64,000 nt of DNA from Chloranthus sessilifolius (GCA_021018995.1 JAJIZI010000025.1:124001-188000), one strand, 5' to 3'; numbered from the stretch's first letter, positions 21,368-33,490 are shown. Notes: generated by a model from the sequence alone, not told the origin. Numbers and translations: made by a program.

Positions 21368-22492
21368 AAAGCCTTTTTCTTGGTGCTTTCTTCCGTAGCT
21401 TTTAGCCATATAGATTGTCTTCTCATGTGTAACTTTCTTCAAGTTCCCCCTTCTAGTGACACAAAAGAAAAGCGGCACAAGTGAAATAACTTGTTACTCG
21501 AGACTCCACAGCTATTTCAACGCAAGGCTTTGGTCACTTAAATTTCCAATACTCTCCAGCATCTGACTTTTTGTTTCAGACCTCCAGCCACTTCCATGTG
21601 AAATTTCTTCTTTATATAATGAATTTTTTTGAATATATATTAGTTTCAATAATTCTCTCATCAATCTAGGGCCCCAAAAAAGTGACATCTTATAGCTGAC
21701 GATAATTGGAAAGGAGGTTTTCAACAATGTGATGTGATCTCCCGACGAGAGATAGACTCTTCCAAGAGTAATTATTATTATTTTTCTGCATCTCCCAATG
21801 ACTGAATCCCGCAACAGTTTGAGAGATTTCCAAATGTTGAACATGATATCCAAATAAGAACATTGTGGATGGTAGAGCTTGGCACACGTATTCATTACGA
21901 TACTACAAATCAAACCCCATCAGTGAATTTTTATGAAACAATTATAGTAGCATAGCGAAAATGTGTCATGTATTTACATATCCATACAATCAAGTCCTTG
22001 GGTAAGTCGTGCAAGAATCCATAGCTTTTTTCCCCCCCAACATCCCCGTCGATTTTTTAAAACAAAGAAACAATTTATTTATTTAAAGGAGGGAGAGTTG
22101 AAATCTTTTCTTTTCTGAAGTTATCCTTTATTTATTCAATTGCCGTATCATTCAACTGCCATATCTTTCGAAATCGGGTCAACTAGATTTAGTAAAAAAT
22201 GTTGTGATGTCAAAAGTTAAAAATGAAGTTTGCAAGTTCAAGCAATAAACGAATCAGAGTGAGTTTAATGTTTTCATATTATTCGAATTATATATATTTT
22301 AATTATATAATAATATTTTCATTTTCTTGAAAAATGGAACATTTAAAATTCAGTTTGATATTATTAGTATTAAATACCTCCAAAGTGTAAGACTGCAGCT
22401 CTAGAACACCACAATAACAAGTGGAGATTCATTAGTAGCAAACAAGTAATTTTCTTACCTAACAACAAGAAGTAAAAAAAGAATAATATAAT
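20637..22492. other. Kelch downstream intron/flank; no gene seen
   Basis: AT-rich, no recognised exon. The 133-codon minus-strand open stretch 21512-21913 has no motif I recognise and is probably chance. The remaining kelch exons should have followed here. Confidence 0.5.
21290..21366. repeat. Compound microsatellite (TA)n(GA)n
   Basis: About 30 bases of alternating TA followed directly by about 46 bases of GA. Confidence 0.98.
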
Positions 22493-23039
22493 TGTAAACA
22501 AAAAATTTGCGTAGAATATAAATCTAACACAAATCAATCATAACAAATTTCCCCTCGCTAGGAGAGGATTTGATTGAAAATAGACTTTACATACGGGTAT
22601 GTAATTGATTCACATTAATTACATCAAAATTGAATATCTCTGATTAAAACTATTAAAGAAAAGTAAAGTAATTATATCTCTGAAATAAACAAACTAAAAT
22701 TCTAAGTCTAGGTCTTCATCGGCATCTTCAATCCGTCACGAGATAGATGCATAGTATGCTGTCTTCATTAGAGATTTGAGAAATATGAAATAGGGGACGA
22801 CAGATGGGAGAACCCCTCCTCCAAAAGTCGGTTCCATCTGATCGATAAACACGAGTCATTACTGGAGCAAGAACCTCGTGAGCAAATCTTAAAATGAATT
22901 CTTGTTCTCTGGTCTCAAAGATGAATTCGAATATCAAATCCATTCTTTTGGTAACTGGTTATCAGAGGAGTTATTACTTTTAGTGATAGAGTGTCTGATC
23001 ATGAGTTAGATATCGCCAAATTCTTTAGAATTTAGCGAT

Positions 23040-23740
23040 CATATATTATTTTATAATAATTTTATCGTTGGATTTGACCAATATCCTAAGATTTGATCAA
23101 TGTGTGGTAAATTCACCGTTGGATCTCGTTATGACCTTGTATTATGATTATTTGACCAAAAGTCAACGAGTCTACCATTAGATTATACCAAAATCACAAG
23201 ATTTAAATAATATGTAATAACTCTACCTTTGGATCTTATTACGATCTAGTGTTATGATCGTTTGACCAAAAGTCAACGAGTCCACCATTGGATTTGATCA
23301 AAATCACAAGATCTAGTCAGTATGTAATAAATTCACCGTTGGATCTTGTTACGACCTCACATTATGATCGTTTGATCAATAGTCAACTAGTCCATCGTTG
23401 GATTTGACCAAAATCACAAGATATAGTCAATATGTAATAAATCCACCATTGAATCTCGTTACGATCTCGCATTATGATCGTTTGACTAAAAGTCAATGAG
23501 TCCACTGTTAAATTTAACCAAAATCACAAAATCTAGCCAATATGTAATAAATCTACCGTTGGATCTCGTTAGGATCTCGCATTATAATCGTTTGACCAAA
23601 AGTCAACGAGTCCACCGTTAGATTTGACTAGAATCAGAAGATCTGGTCAATATACAATAAATTTACTGTTGGATCTCGTTACGATATTGTATTATGATCG
23701 TTTGACTAAAAGTCAAACCATCCACCGTAAAAGAATTTTC
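23040..23740. repeat. 110-bp tandem repeats in Tat 3' LTR
   Basis: About six copies; the motif TTTGACCAAAAGTCAACGAG recurs at 23151, 23261, 23371, 23481, 23591 and 23701, exactly 110 bp apart, with CCGTTGGATCTCGTTACG between. Each unit holds an inverted TTGACC/AGTCAA pair resembling W-box cores bound by WRKY factors. The array is present at 51840-52490 in the other LTR. Confidence 0.93.
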
Positions 23741-24335
23741 GATCTTGAGGTTGAGGTCCAAACCCTACATTTGAGGGAGTGATGATCCGAACTGCAAAGG
23801 AAACTCTAATTTCGGGACACGATCCAGATCCGATAAATCTCATAGTTATGGGTCATCGTAGATGAATATTTCGGGTGTCATAATCCGGAATCATTCTTTG
23901 GGTTCGTGATTGCAACCCGTATGAGTATCGAATTTGTAGTTGCAATTCGAGTGTACTAGGAGTTATGCTAGGGGTTGTACCCACGTGGCTTAACTATTTC
24001 GAAGTACACGGGAAATTGGGTACTAGTTGTAACGTGTAATCCCAAATTGTAATCATAAATTCTACTTAGGTAAGAGCCGTAGCTCTTATCCTAAGCGTAT
24101 TACCTTTAGGTAAGAGCTGTAGCTCTTATCTTAAGTGTCTCGATCCATACTTATTCCTCCCGTTCACTTTTAAAAAATCCTTGCTACTGTATGAAAGTAA
24201 AAATAGTCTTTGTCAAATTTTCATGCCTAAAATGCCCATAACTCATCTCATAGTTGTGAACCTTCTTCTAGTCAAATCTCAACGGCGCCTGTCTTCTATC
24301 GTGTTCTCTCTCTCTCTCTGTCTCTCTCTCTATCT

Positions 24336-24345
24336 CTATAAAAGC
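24336..24345 (+). promoter_or_regulatory. TATA box of the captured gene
   Basis: CTATAAAAGC lies about 115 bp before the ATG at 24457, after a CT-microsatellite (24307-24335) and before an AGAGAG-rich 5' leader, the usual layout of a plant core promoter. It shows that the Helitron took up regulatory as well as coding sequence. Confidence 0.7.
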
Positions 24346-24456
24346 CCATAACCCATGACACAACTCACCAATCTTCCCAACCCAACGACTAAAGCAAGAG
24401 AGAGAGAGAAAGAGAGAAGAGGAAAGGAGAGAGGGTAACTGAAACGCACATTCGAT

Positions 24457-25562
24457 ATGGAAGTGATAGTATTGGTACCTGCCTCCGATTTCAACTTCAC
24501 CAGCACTTGCTCATCACCATACAAAAGCACTCCTTCCCGTCACGTTTCGAGTCAAGCTGCTACTTCAGTGCCCCAAATACCCCATCAAGTCCTTCCCAAA
24601 TCTACACCCAATTCGATTCAATCGACAATTTTAAACAAGAACCCAAGGCCACAAAACCAGAGGATGATGACGAAAACGAAGAAAATTTTCAATTTGATTT
24701 CAGTGGTCAATTAGAGAGAAGCTCTTTCATTACAGCAGACGAGCTATTCGAAATGGGCAAAATTCGAACCCAAACTGCCAAATCAAAAGAAAAATAAGCA
24801 ACAGAGGTAAAGCAAGAAAAAGGGAGAGAAAGAAATGTTTATTCTTCTACCAATACGAGTCGCAAAGGAGCCAGATCAGTTTCGCCTCTCAGGGTCTCAG
24901 ATTTCGGGTTTGATCGGCTTAATCAGACGAAGCAGAAAGCTTCATTGGCCACAAAATTATACCCATCTAAATATGCAAATCTGAAGTGTAGCAGGAAGTG
25001 GGAACTGAAAGATCTTTTGTTGTTTCGAAGCGTTTCGGAAGGTAGGGGAACCAAAAGAGCAGAAGATGTGAAGAATTCCAGTTTTCGATACGTTACAGAT
25101 GGTAGCAGTTCTGAAAAGCCCCACATCGTGTAAATAGTGGGCCTGACCCTGGGACATAAGTAACGACCCCACTCTTACATGCAAGATGCGTTTTGGGTCG
25201 GTGCGGCGGCCATGTGTCCGGTCGACCCCTGCCAAAAACAAAACCTTGAAGGGAAAGGGCTACTGGTGGGACCAGGTGGAGCCACCCAAAGAGGACAATA
25301 TCTTGGCACGTGGCGTCGGGGCATTACAAGTTCGGTGTCTGGCGGTTCGAACCGGGGTCGGAGGGGGCCTGTTTCGGCTCACGAGTTGCATTACACGAAG
25401 AACCGGGCGGTTTCTGAGGAGATGAGGAGGAAAACCTTTTTGCCTTACACGCAGGGTTTATTTGAGTGTTTGGGATTCAACCCGGCTCTTAACGGGCTCG
25501 CAAAACGGTTCCGTTCGATTACATACAATAGATCTTTAGACTATAAGCATACCATTAGATGA
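24457..25562 (+). pseudogene. DUF1645-family gene fragment captured by the Helitron
   Basis: ATG at 24457 gives MEVIVLVPASDFNFTSTC; a frameshift near 24540 moves to the frame with PEDDDENEENFQFDFSGQLE and ITADELFEMGKIR, the N-terminal DUF1645 motif. After a stop at 24795 the same frame continues with RKGARSVSPLRVSDFGF and CSRKWELKDLLLFRSVSEGR, then stops at 25131 and again soon after, and 25350-25560 gives the C-terminal block [20 protein letters not shown] and [16 protein letters not shown]. No intron is evident. Plant DUF1645 proteins are nuclear, stress-related and of unclear biochemical role. The copy is a pseudogene. Confidence 0.85.
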
Positions 25563-25620
25563 TCGGTTTTTTATTCCACGTGGCACATATGCGCTAAAAA
25601 ATGACCTTAAACTCACATTT

Positions 25621-25824
25621 GAGCATGATGTGTGCCATGTGTTTTTAGGGCTATCTTTTGAGATTTGTGCCACGTAGAATAAAAATCGTTTGTCTGATGG
25701 CATGCTCATGGTCTCAAGATTTGAGCATGATGGGTGCCATGTGTTTTTAGGGCTATCTTTTGAGATTTGCGCCACGTAGAATAAAAACCGATTGTCTGAT
25801 GGCATGTTCATGGTCTCAAGATCT
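25621..25824. repeat. Two tandem 102-bp repeats in the Helitron
   Basis: Units begin GAGCATGATG at 25621 and 25723 and end GGTCTCAAGAT. Similar but more diverged wording occurs at 60540-60710, so the unit is a dispersed repeat. Confidence 0.88.
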
Positions 25825-26591
25825 ATTATGTGGAAAATTGGGCTGAAAATTGTCTCCATAGCATGATTCCAAGCGGTCAATGGTTTTGGACATAGGCGCC
25901 ATCGGTAATCTTGTATGTGCGAATAAAGGGACCCAACAAAAATATCTATATTTTACAGGCGATGGCGCTACTTGGCCATACAAAGTTGACTTTTCAGTGA
26001 ACAAAATAGCACAGATATGGATATCCCGACACAAAAACGATGTGCAAGTCATGACTCTCCCTAATAATAATAATAATAAGGATGCCAAGACCGTTACGTA
26101 GCGACCTAGGGTGTAACCATGCATTAGTGCCATTTGGGTGACAAGTGGCACCGTATCTGAAGATTTGATGCCAGAGGCAACATGCACAAGATCATCAGGT
26201 TCATCCTAAAAAAATAAAAATAAAAATAAATTTGACAAAACATCTTATTCACCAGTCAAATGGTGATCAAAGTTGGAAAAATTCAATGCACTAGGTATGT
26301 TAGGCTTCACCCAATATTTGACCCCGCACCAGACATATGTTAGAATATTTGATTTAATTGTATTTTCCAGATTATACTTATTTGTTAGTTTTTATTTTTT
26401 TTCTTCATGTTCTATAGTTAACAATATAAGTTTAGACATATGAAACATAGTAGTAAGTGATTTTTTTTTTTTGTCTTTAATAAATCATAAAACATAGTAA
26501 CGAACACTTGAAATAATATATATTTTTTTATGTTCAAATCACCCGATAGATGTCTAAAAATCAAGTTCAATCATTTAAAGGTTTTAATGTC

Positions 26592-26621
26592 CACGTGGAT
26601 TTGCACGTGCCTTTTTACTAG
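26592..26621 (+). terminator. Helitron 3' terminal hairpin and CTAG end
   Basis: Stem CACGTG (26592-26597) and CACGTG (26604-26609), loop GATTTG, 8-nt spacer, then CTAG (26618-26621). In Helitrons this structure signals the end of rolling-circle transfer, not transcription. Confidence 0.9.
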
Positions 26622-26917
26622 TAAAATAAAAAAAGAACGGAACAAAAAGACTCTCGGCGATAACCTAAAGTCTTTTGCAAGAAAAGTCGGAGATATTTTC
26701 GGCAGAGGTCTCATGTAAGAATTTTCGGATCCTAATAATGAGAACGAATATGTTATTTATAAATTTATTATAGCGGTTATATGAAGTTATAATCGTACGG
26801 TTTTACAGGAGTTTTACAAAATCAAGGGTTGTGAGAATTGCGTGGGTTTTAGTTTTTCACGCGGATTGAGGAAAGATCATTCCCGCGTATGCAAGTCTTT
26901 TATTCATAACCACCTAG

Positions 26918-27250
26918 GCGCGTAGGTGCCTAGTATATTATCTAGGCACCTAGGTGCCTAAGTATAATATCTAGGCACGTACCTAAGTATGTTATCTAGG
27001 CATATACGTGCCTAAGTACGATATCTAGGCACCTAGGTGTCTAAGTACGATATCTAGGCACCTAGGTGCCTATGTATGTTATCTAGGCACATGCGTGCCT
27101 AAGTATGATATCTAAGCACCTAGGTGCCTAAGTATGTTATCTAGGCACTATGTTATCTAGGCACATACGTGCCTAAAGATGTTATCTAGACACCAGGTGC
27201 CTAATTATGATATGCTTAAGTATGTTATCTAGGCACCTATGTGCATAAGT
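26918..27250. repeat. AGGCACCTAGGTGCCT palindrome array in Tat 3' LTR
   Basis: About ten units of roughly 28-30 bp; each has a perfect or near-perfect palindrome AGGCACCTAGGTGCCT followed by AAGTATGATATCT or a variant. The partner LTR has the same array at 53222-53457 and 54370-54660, with more units. Confidence 0.94.
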
Positions 27251-27469
27251 ATTATTTGACATTACTTAAGGCTTTAACTCCTAGTTAGAGTAGACTCGCA
27301 TGGGTCATACTCTTTGACATTACTTAGGATTTTAAGTCCTAGTTAGGGTAGGTTTGTTAAAAGTAAATACTATAAGTAGAGTCCCCTTAATTTCTTACAT
27401 TAATTTATGCTATCTGATTTTTGAGATTAAGTGAAAGGAGTTCCCGATTCCAAGAATTCTGAGTCAACA

Positions 27470-28660
27470 GGTGCCTCCTCGATTTTTATTGACTTTTTTT
27501 TTAATGAAAAAAATAAAAAGTTGATAAAAATCGATATAAATTTATATTTCTTATAAGAATTTTACTACTGATTAATGATCGTATTCTCTATGGAGATTCG
27601 ATTCATCGAAATCTAACTACTGATCGTATTCTCTACGGAGATTCGATCATCGAAATTTGAATTTTAGGGTCCATCAGATGACCTTGTTTCAATCTGAAAG
27701 ATTTAAGGGGACGAATTTTGGATTTTGAGATTAATCAGACTATACTTCTTATGGGAAGACTGTATATTGATTTATGGTTATAGGATTTGTGATTCTTACG
27801 AGAACGCTCTCCAATTATCGAGGTGAATATCCTAAATCGGATTTGCGATTCTTACGAGAATGCTCTCCGACCATCAAGATGAATCTCCTAAATCTTTCAG
27901 ACGGTCCGATTGAAATTTATGAACCTTAATAAATCGATAACAATTATGAAATTAATTTTCTATTGACCATCGATCTTAATATAGATCGGGTGGTCAAAAT
28001 TAAATCTGAAATATCTATATTGGCTACCAGGGCAGTTCTGATCGATTTTGAGATGTTTACAGAGATGGAACGGCTTAAAAAATATTTTAAAAATCAACAA
28101 AAATTATGAAGTTGATTTTTTATTGACCATCGATCTCGATGTAGATCGGGTGGTCAAAATTAAATTTGAAAGATCTACTGGTAGATCTGATTTTAGGACA
28201 TTCGAGATCGAAACGGCTTTAAAAATATTTTCTAAAAATTAACAAAAAATTATGAAGTTGATTTTTTATTAATTATCGATCTCGATGTAGATCGGGTGGT
28301 CAAAATTAAATCCGAAAGACCTACTTTGGCTACCTGAGCAGATCTGACTGATTTTAGAACGTTTACAAAGATCGAAACGTCATTGAAAATATTTTCTAAA
28401 AATCAACAAAAATTATGAAGTTGATTTTTTTTATTGACCATCAATCTCGATGTAGATATGGTGGTCGAAAGTTCTACTTTGGATACCCGGGCAGATTTGA
28501 CTGATTTTGGGACGTTTACAGAGATTGAAACGTCCTTAAAAATCAACAAAAATTATGAAGTTGATTTTCCATTGACCATCGATCTTGACATCAATAAGAT
28601 AGCATAATTCAAATGTATTTGAAACGTAATCTAATTCTCTTTTTTTTAAACAGATTTTCT
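27470..28660. repeat. Tandem-repeat spacer between Tat 3' LTR and antisense gene
   Basis: 27930-28600 contains four to five units of about 145-160 bp with AATCAACAAAAATTATGAAG, TTGACCATCGATCTCG and GATCGGGTGGTCAAAATT. Tandem repeats at this position are common in Tat/Ogre elements. 27480-27930 has shorter related repeats around GAGATTCGAT and no gene. An open stretch at 28048-28242 is part of the repeats. Confidence 0.85.
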
Positions 28661-28670
28661 TATATTAATC

Positions 28671-30884
28671 ATGTCAAAACAGAAATCTTCTGATTGTAAA
28701 GTTGATCGAATAAGATCGGGTGATATCGGGAATGATTTTTTCGGGATACCCTTGCGGAGGCATCTTCCTTGTTTTAGTCCTGACGTGGCTCACGGAGGAC
28801 ACCATGCATCACCAACCAACGAGTGGTGGACAAGTCTAAGCAAATCGTTGGGCTTTGGGAATTTGAAGTCTTATCTTTCTAAACCCCGAAAAGAGGATGG
28901 TATCGATATAATGTTTCTGAACTCAGGTCGTGTTCTTGCACCGGGTGAAGAAATCCATAGCCCACAATGCTTTCCTACCTTTGCTCAGAGGTTCATAGAT
29001 AAAGAGCCAGACGTTAGATGGGTGATAAATTTTGTTTGAGAGGAGTGGCATCGACCAACTTAAGTTTCCATCTCTGGGTTGTACAAATGTTATCTGAGTT
29101 TCGCGGCGAATTGAAAAGATGTAATTTGCTGACAATGGTTGTGTGTGCGCGAGGGCGATATGACAGCAAAAAAAATATGATGCGTGCTCTAATCGAAGCT
29201 TTCTGTCCGCTCACTAACTCTTGTATCTTTCCTTGGGGGAAAGCTGGTATTACAATGGAGGAATTATTCCATATTAGTAGTTTGCCGCTTACAGGCTTTA
29301 TGTATGATGAGTGTATTCTTGAGAATGATCTTCTATAAGGAGTTCAGGAAGACATAGAGACGTCTTTCTATAAGCCTGAGGCACATAATTTGTTTGAAAA
29401 TTTCAATCAAATTGTAAAGGAAATTGCAAAAGATGATCCTAATGTGAAAAAAAAGTGTAAACCATGGACAATGGATGTCTTATTTCCTCGATTTTTATGA
29501 TTCGAGCGGCAACATTATCCACCCTTTTGCTTCTAAAAGGAATGTCCTTCAAGTAGTTCGAATTGAAAGAAGGTCTTCGTTAGGAATGAGTGGCGGGACC
29601 TATTTCTCAGCTTTTTTAGTGCTTTTTTTAAGCAGGTTTTCACTTTCGAACAAGGAGGAAAGTGTTTGTGCTTAAACTTTCGTGATAGCAGGGGGAAATG
29701 GCAAATGGAGCTACCTATGCCGTCAGTCCAGCCGTCCTTGCTAGCATATTTTATGGCTTTGATCAGTTAAAGATGTGTGACGATCCGGAGAATTCGGGAG
29801 CTCATTTCCCTGTTCATTATTTCTTTGGATGGGTGGGGGCCCATTTTCCTTCCACTTATAATTTGAGAAATTTTGAGCTCAAGTCAGAGATTCCCTTTTT
29901 ACTGAGTATTTTGGAGCGGGCAGCTGGTCCACATAGTTGAGATTTTGTGCAGAATCCTGTAATGTTCAAGTTAGCCATTGGACATTTTTTACCAGAAATG
30001 ACCAACTTTCGTGGCAGGATCTAGCTAATCCAGACAGAGATACCTCTGTGTTTCCAGCCGAAATCCTCCACTATTTTTTGAGTTTGCGGCAAAATTTATT
30101 GCCATTACGTTTTGGCAATTATAAATTACTCGACCCACATTATCCAACCCGATATGTTCGACAATTAGGTTATGATCAGATTATTCCCCCGACTCCTCTT
30201 TCTTTGGATGCGCGCAAAAATGTTACTGTTGCAGATTTAGTGATGACATTTAATACGTATAGTGTGTGAGGAACTAAGTCTTATTTCATGACTCGCCCCA
30301 CTCATGTTTTTGGTCGTACTTCTTTAATGTGGTGCTATTGGTGGCATGAGAATACCAATGTTTATTTTTCAAGAAACTATCAGAGCTAGCTCCTAAGAAA
30401 AAAGATAAAATTCAATACATTCATGCATATTCCTCCTGAATTTTTCGCTGATATTTTTCGAGAGGCGTGGCCTGTGAAGATGTCTTTTGCGAGAAGTCTT
30501 GGGAATATTGATGTGGTCAATTGTTCATCGTTCGTTGGTTTTATCAAACCATACATGATTTTCGAAAATAAGCTTGTTGAGGTAGAAAAGTCCTCTTCTA
30601 ATGTATCTGGGAAACGTATCCTGTCACAAAAAAGAGGGGAGAACAACAAGATGCCAAAATCAGTGGTGTCTAACAATAGGAGAGGTGAGAATATTTTATC
30701 ATCTTACGCCACTTTGAAAGCTCAAGGGGCTTCTGCGAGTCCTTCAGGTGGATATTATGTTCCGCTCCCACCCAATCAGAATCAAGGGTATATGGCTGAA
30801 GGTCCAATTGTTCCTTCCTCCTGATGCTTTTCTTACGGAGTTAGGAAGTATTCCCACAACCTCACACTTCTCTAACATGGGTAA

Positions 30885-30922
<38 letters not shown>

Positions 30923-32370
30923 TATTTGAGAAAAAGAACTTTGTTAGTGTTAACAAATGATATTTTGTATTATGAAATCTTCCAACGCTAGATGGGTGTA
31001 TCGAAGAAGAAATCACCACTGCAGATATGCATCACCAACAAGAATTGATGGGTACTTTATTTAGAACTGGAGACATGGCTGAGGATTCGTTTCTCGCGAA
31101 TATTGAGGCTGGAAAATACCTAAACGATCAGAAATTTGAGTTTGGGACTCCTCCCATCACTGGGACCATGAGACTCTGAGGTTAGTAAGACCATAAAGTC
31201 ATCTGGATAATTGTCCCATTTCAGGTAGTAAAATTATGAAGGGATTCAGGGAAGAGGATAGTAATGATGATGGGTCAGACGCTAGCCATTTGTGTTCTTC
31301 TGAGGAGTATTCCTCTCTTGAAGAAGATGCGCAAACTTCAGAGGCACCTTTGATGATTACTTTCGCTGAATCACAATTAAAGATCCCATCAACCGTTGAA
31401 GTCATTCCGCGGGAGAAGGTTAATTTCATCTTGCCTCCGAGACTTAACTCACAAGCCTCGACCACTTCTCGTACATCCATTATAGCGAAGTCACCTAACG
31501 AGCGACTTTCAAGGGAAGATCTAGTGTCTAGACTAGAACCTTCTTTAGTGATAATGAATACAGACGTGACTCCCTTCAATCCTCCAGATCTACCCGTGTC
31601 AACTATCGTCGCCTCATCTAGCGGAGTTTTTTCAACGAGTGAGTTTCATCCCATTGTTTACAATTAACACACATCTATTATTTTTTTAAATATTTATTTA
31701 TTTATTTATATATATTCTCTTTTGTAGATGTTGAAGATCCGATCAATGTGCCTATCCTATCGACCTTTAAAAGGAATCGAATAAGGAATCATCTGAAGCA
31801 TATTGTCGAACTTTTGAAGGAAGTTCTCCCTTATGTGGAGAGTGAAAATGATTTTGCGATAATGGAGCAAGATGTATATCTAGCATGTGATGAGATCTCC
31901 AAAATTGGCCGTGATGATTTGTCATTTAAGTTCGAAATTAAATATATTCTTGATCTATCTCAAAAAATAAAGGAGAATTATGGGCTTCTGAAGAGGTTAT
32001 CAGGACTGATATTATGGAGGGACTCCAAAAAATTGAAGATGGTAAGACAATCAATTCTGCAATGTCAAATAGATTGTTTTATATCTCAACACTTGAAGAA
32101 ACCGTGAAGGTTCGAATTGAGAAAGCAAACATTTTGAGGCTTGAGCTTGAGGAGCTTGAAAAGAAATTTGCCGATTCAAAATGAAATTTGCTGACCAATT
32201 CCGAATTGGACAAGAAGGATCAGCGATCCTTAGGGGATATTGAGAAAAGAAGAATCATCTGCTGGCTAAACTAGAAGGCATAGGAGCTGAGAAAGAGGAA
32301 CGACTTTCAGTTTTACGTCAATTCACGGCCGATAATGATGCCGCCATAGATTCATTAGGCAGATTTGACA
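28671..32370 (+). pseudogene. Antisense plant-mobile-domain gene of the Tat element
   Basis: Starts with ATG 28671 after a pyrimidine tract and AAACAG. Segments: LRRHLPCFSPDVAHGGHHAS; SFHLWVVQMLSEFRGELKRC and CIFPWGKAGITMEELFHISS; NGATYAVSPAVLASIFYGFD and HFPVHYFFGWVGAHFPSTYN; LRQNLLPLRFGNYKLLDPHY with RQLGYDQIIPP. Together these match the aminotransferase-like plant mobile domain. The C-terminal part is acidic, Ser-rich (31236-31640) and then coiled coil (about 31740-32190). Likely introns: after 30880 (ATGG/GTAAAT) and 31640-31727 (ending TTGTAG). Frame breaks at about 29037, 29336, 29470, 29940 and 30268 disable it. Opposite in strand to gag-pol. Its role in the element is unknown. Confidence 0.82.
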
Positions 32371-32458
32371 AATAAGATTCATGTTTATTTTACGAATTCT
32401 TTTGGTTGGTTGGATTTCACATTTATTATACATTATTCCATTCTTTGAATAATTGATG

Positions 32459-32506
<48 letters not shown>

Positions 32507-32919
32507 TCAAATTTTGAAGAAGTTTAGGAGGTAACATATAAACATACCTATGTTGTTTATATTAACAATGTACCTAAGTACAAGTCTTACGCAGTTTATC
32601 GTCATGCAAGTAGAAGATAACGTATAAACATACCTACGTTGTTTACCTTACACAGTTTATCCTCATGCGAGTAGGAGATAATGTATAAACATATCTACGT
32701 TGTTTACTGATAACGTATAAACATACCTACGTTGTTACCTTACACAATTTATCCTCATGCGAGTAGGAGATAACGTATAATCATACCTATGTTGTTTACC
32801 TTACACAGTTTATCCTCATGCGAGTAGGAGATAACGTATAATCATACCTATGTTGTTTACCTTACGCAGTTTATCCTTATGCGAGTAGGAGATTACATTT
32901 ATACATTTTATGGATAGTA
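32371..32919. repeat. Spacer with TA run and ~62-bp tandem repeats
   Basis: (TA)n at 32462-32503, then about six units (32520-32895) containing ATAACGTATAAACATACCTA, GTTGTTTACCTTACACAG and TTTATCCTCATGCGAGTAGG. It lies between the end of the antisense gene and the end of the integrase. Confidence 0.88.
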
Positions 32920-33490
32920 TCACTTCAGAAAGTGATCGTTAATAGGTGGGGATTCATTTCCTTCTGCATCAACCAATATATAGGCCCCGTTTGAATAGAC
33001 AGTTTCTATTACAAAAGGTCCCTCCCATTTAGGCTCAAACTTCCTTGGAGTTTTCCGAGTAACAATCATAGGGCGACGAACAGTAAGGACCAGGTCCCCT
33101 TTCTTAAAGGATCGACGCTTCACCTTCTTTTCGAATGAATTTGACATGCGAGCACGGTATGCCTCCAAGTTTTGATGGGCTTTGAGCCTACGCTCATCCA
33201 AGGCTTCCAGTTCTGAGAACCTGAATGCGATATTTTGCTCCTTGGTGAGATTGTGACTTAATGCTACTCTTAAAGAAGGAATCTAGACTGCAAAGGGTAA
33301 TAAAGCTTCACCTCCAAATACTAATGCATATGGAGTAGCACGTGTAGGAGACGATGAGTCGTTCTTAGCCCATAAGGCTTCTGCAACCTTTCATGCCAAT
33401 CACGTTTATTTTTAGCAACTCTCTTTTCAATAACAACCAATGTCTTGTTAAAAGCTTAGCTAAGCCATTTCTTGAGATGGGTTGTATATC
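32920..33490 (-). pseudogene. Tat integrase C-terminal half
   Basis: Minus strand: NGLAKAFNKTL-like start at 33490, VIEKRVAKNKRDWHERL, TPYALVFGGEALLPFAV with frame breaks, then an open 93-codon end ARMSNSFEKKVKRRSFKKGD and RKFEPKWEGPFVIETVYSNG, finishing INDHFLK. This is the catalytic Glu side and the C-terminal DNA-binding part. Its N-terminal half lies at 43098-43740, separated by H4 and the Tekay-like element; some 60 residues of the core are missing at the junction. Confidence 0.88.

Larger units (their letters stand above)
24178..26621 (+). mobile_element. Non-autonomous Helitron, 2444 bp, with captured gene
   Basis: Begins TCCTTGCTACTG directly after a host A and ends CTAG directly before a host T, with no TSD. 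An 18-nt hairpin (CACGTG-GATTTG-CACGTG, 26592-26609) stands 8 nt before the CTAG, the canonical Helitron terminus. The Tat 5' LTR has the same site without it (about 52925: TTAAAAATAAATAAAATAAA), an in-window empty site. It carries no Rep/helicase; cargo is a DUF1645-type gene copy with promoter, and two 102-bp tandem repeats. Confidence 0.9.
22493..27469 (-). repeat. Tat 3' LTR with Helitron insertion
   Basis: Collinear with 51248 onward. On the minus strand the proposed start is TGTTGACTCAGAATTC (ending at 27469), preceded by a purine tract GAGGAGGCACC; the proposed end is TTTGTTTACA at 22493. Without the Helitron it is about 2.5 kb. It contains a 110-bp tandem array and a palindrome array. 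The inner edge cannot be checked against the partner LTR because E3 cuts that copy. Confidence 0.8.

Noticed and set aside
21512..21913. 133-codon minus-strand open frame downstream of kelch exon D
   Set aside because: No domain or motif recognised, composition typical of AT-rich antisense, no splice or promoter support.
22728..22943. 71-codon minus-strand frame in the Tat LTR
   Set aside because: Located in the LTR, its partner copy near 51490-51700 has changes, and no motif was recognised.
23040..23740. CRISPR-like regular array
   Set aside because: Whole units are repeated (110-bp tandem repeats in an LTR of a plant retroelement) with no unique spacers.
26918..27250. Possible miRNA or CRISPR hairpin array
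   Set aside because: The palindromes are short, directly tandem and part of an LTR present twice; no stem long enough for a miRNA precursor is evident. Kept as a repeat only.
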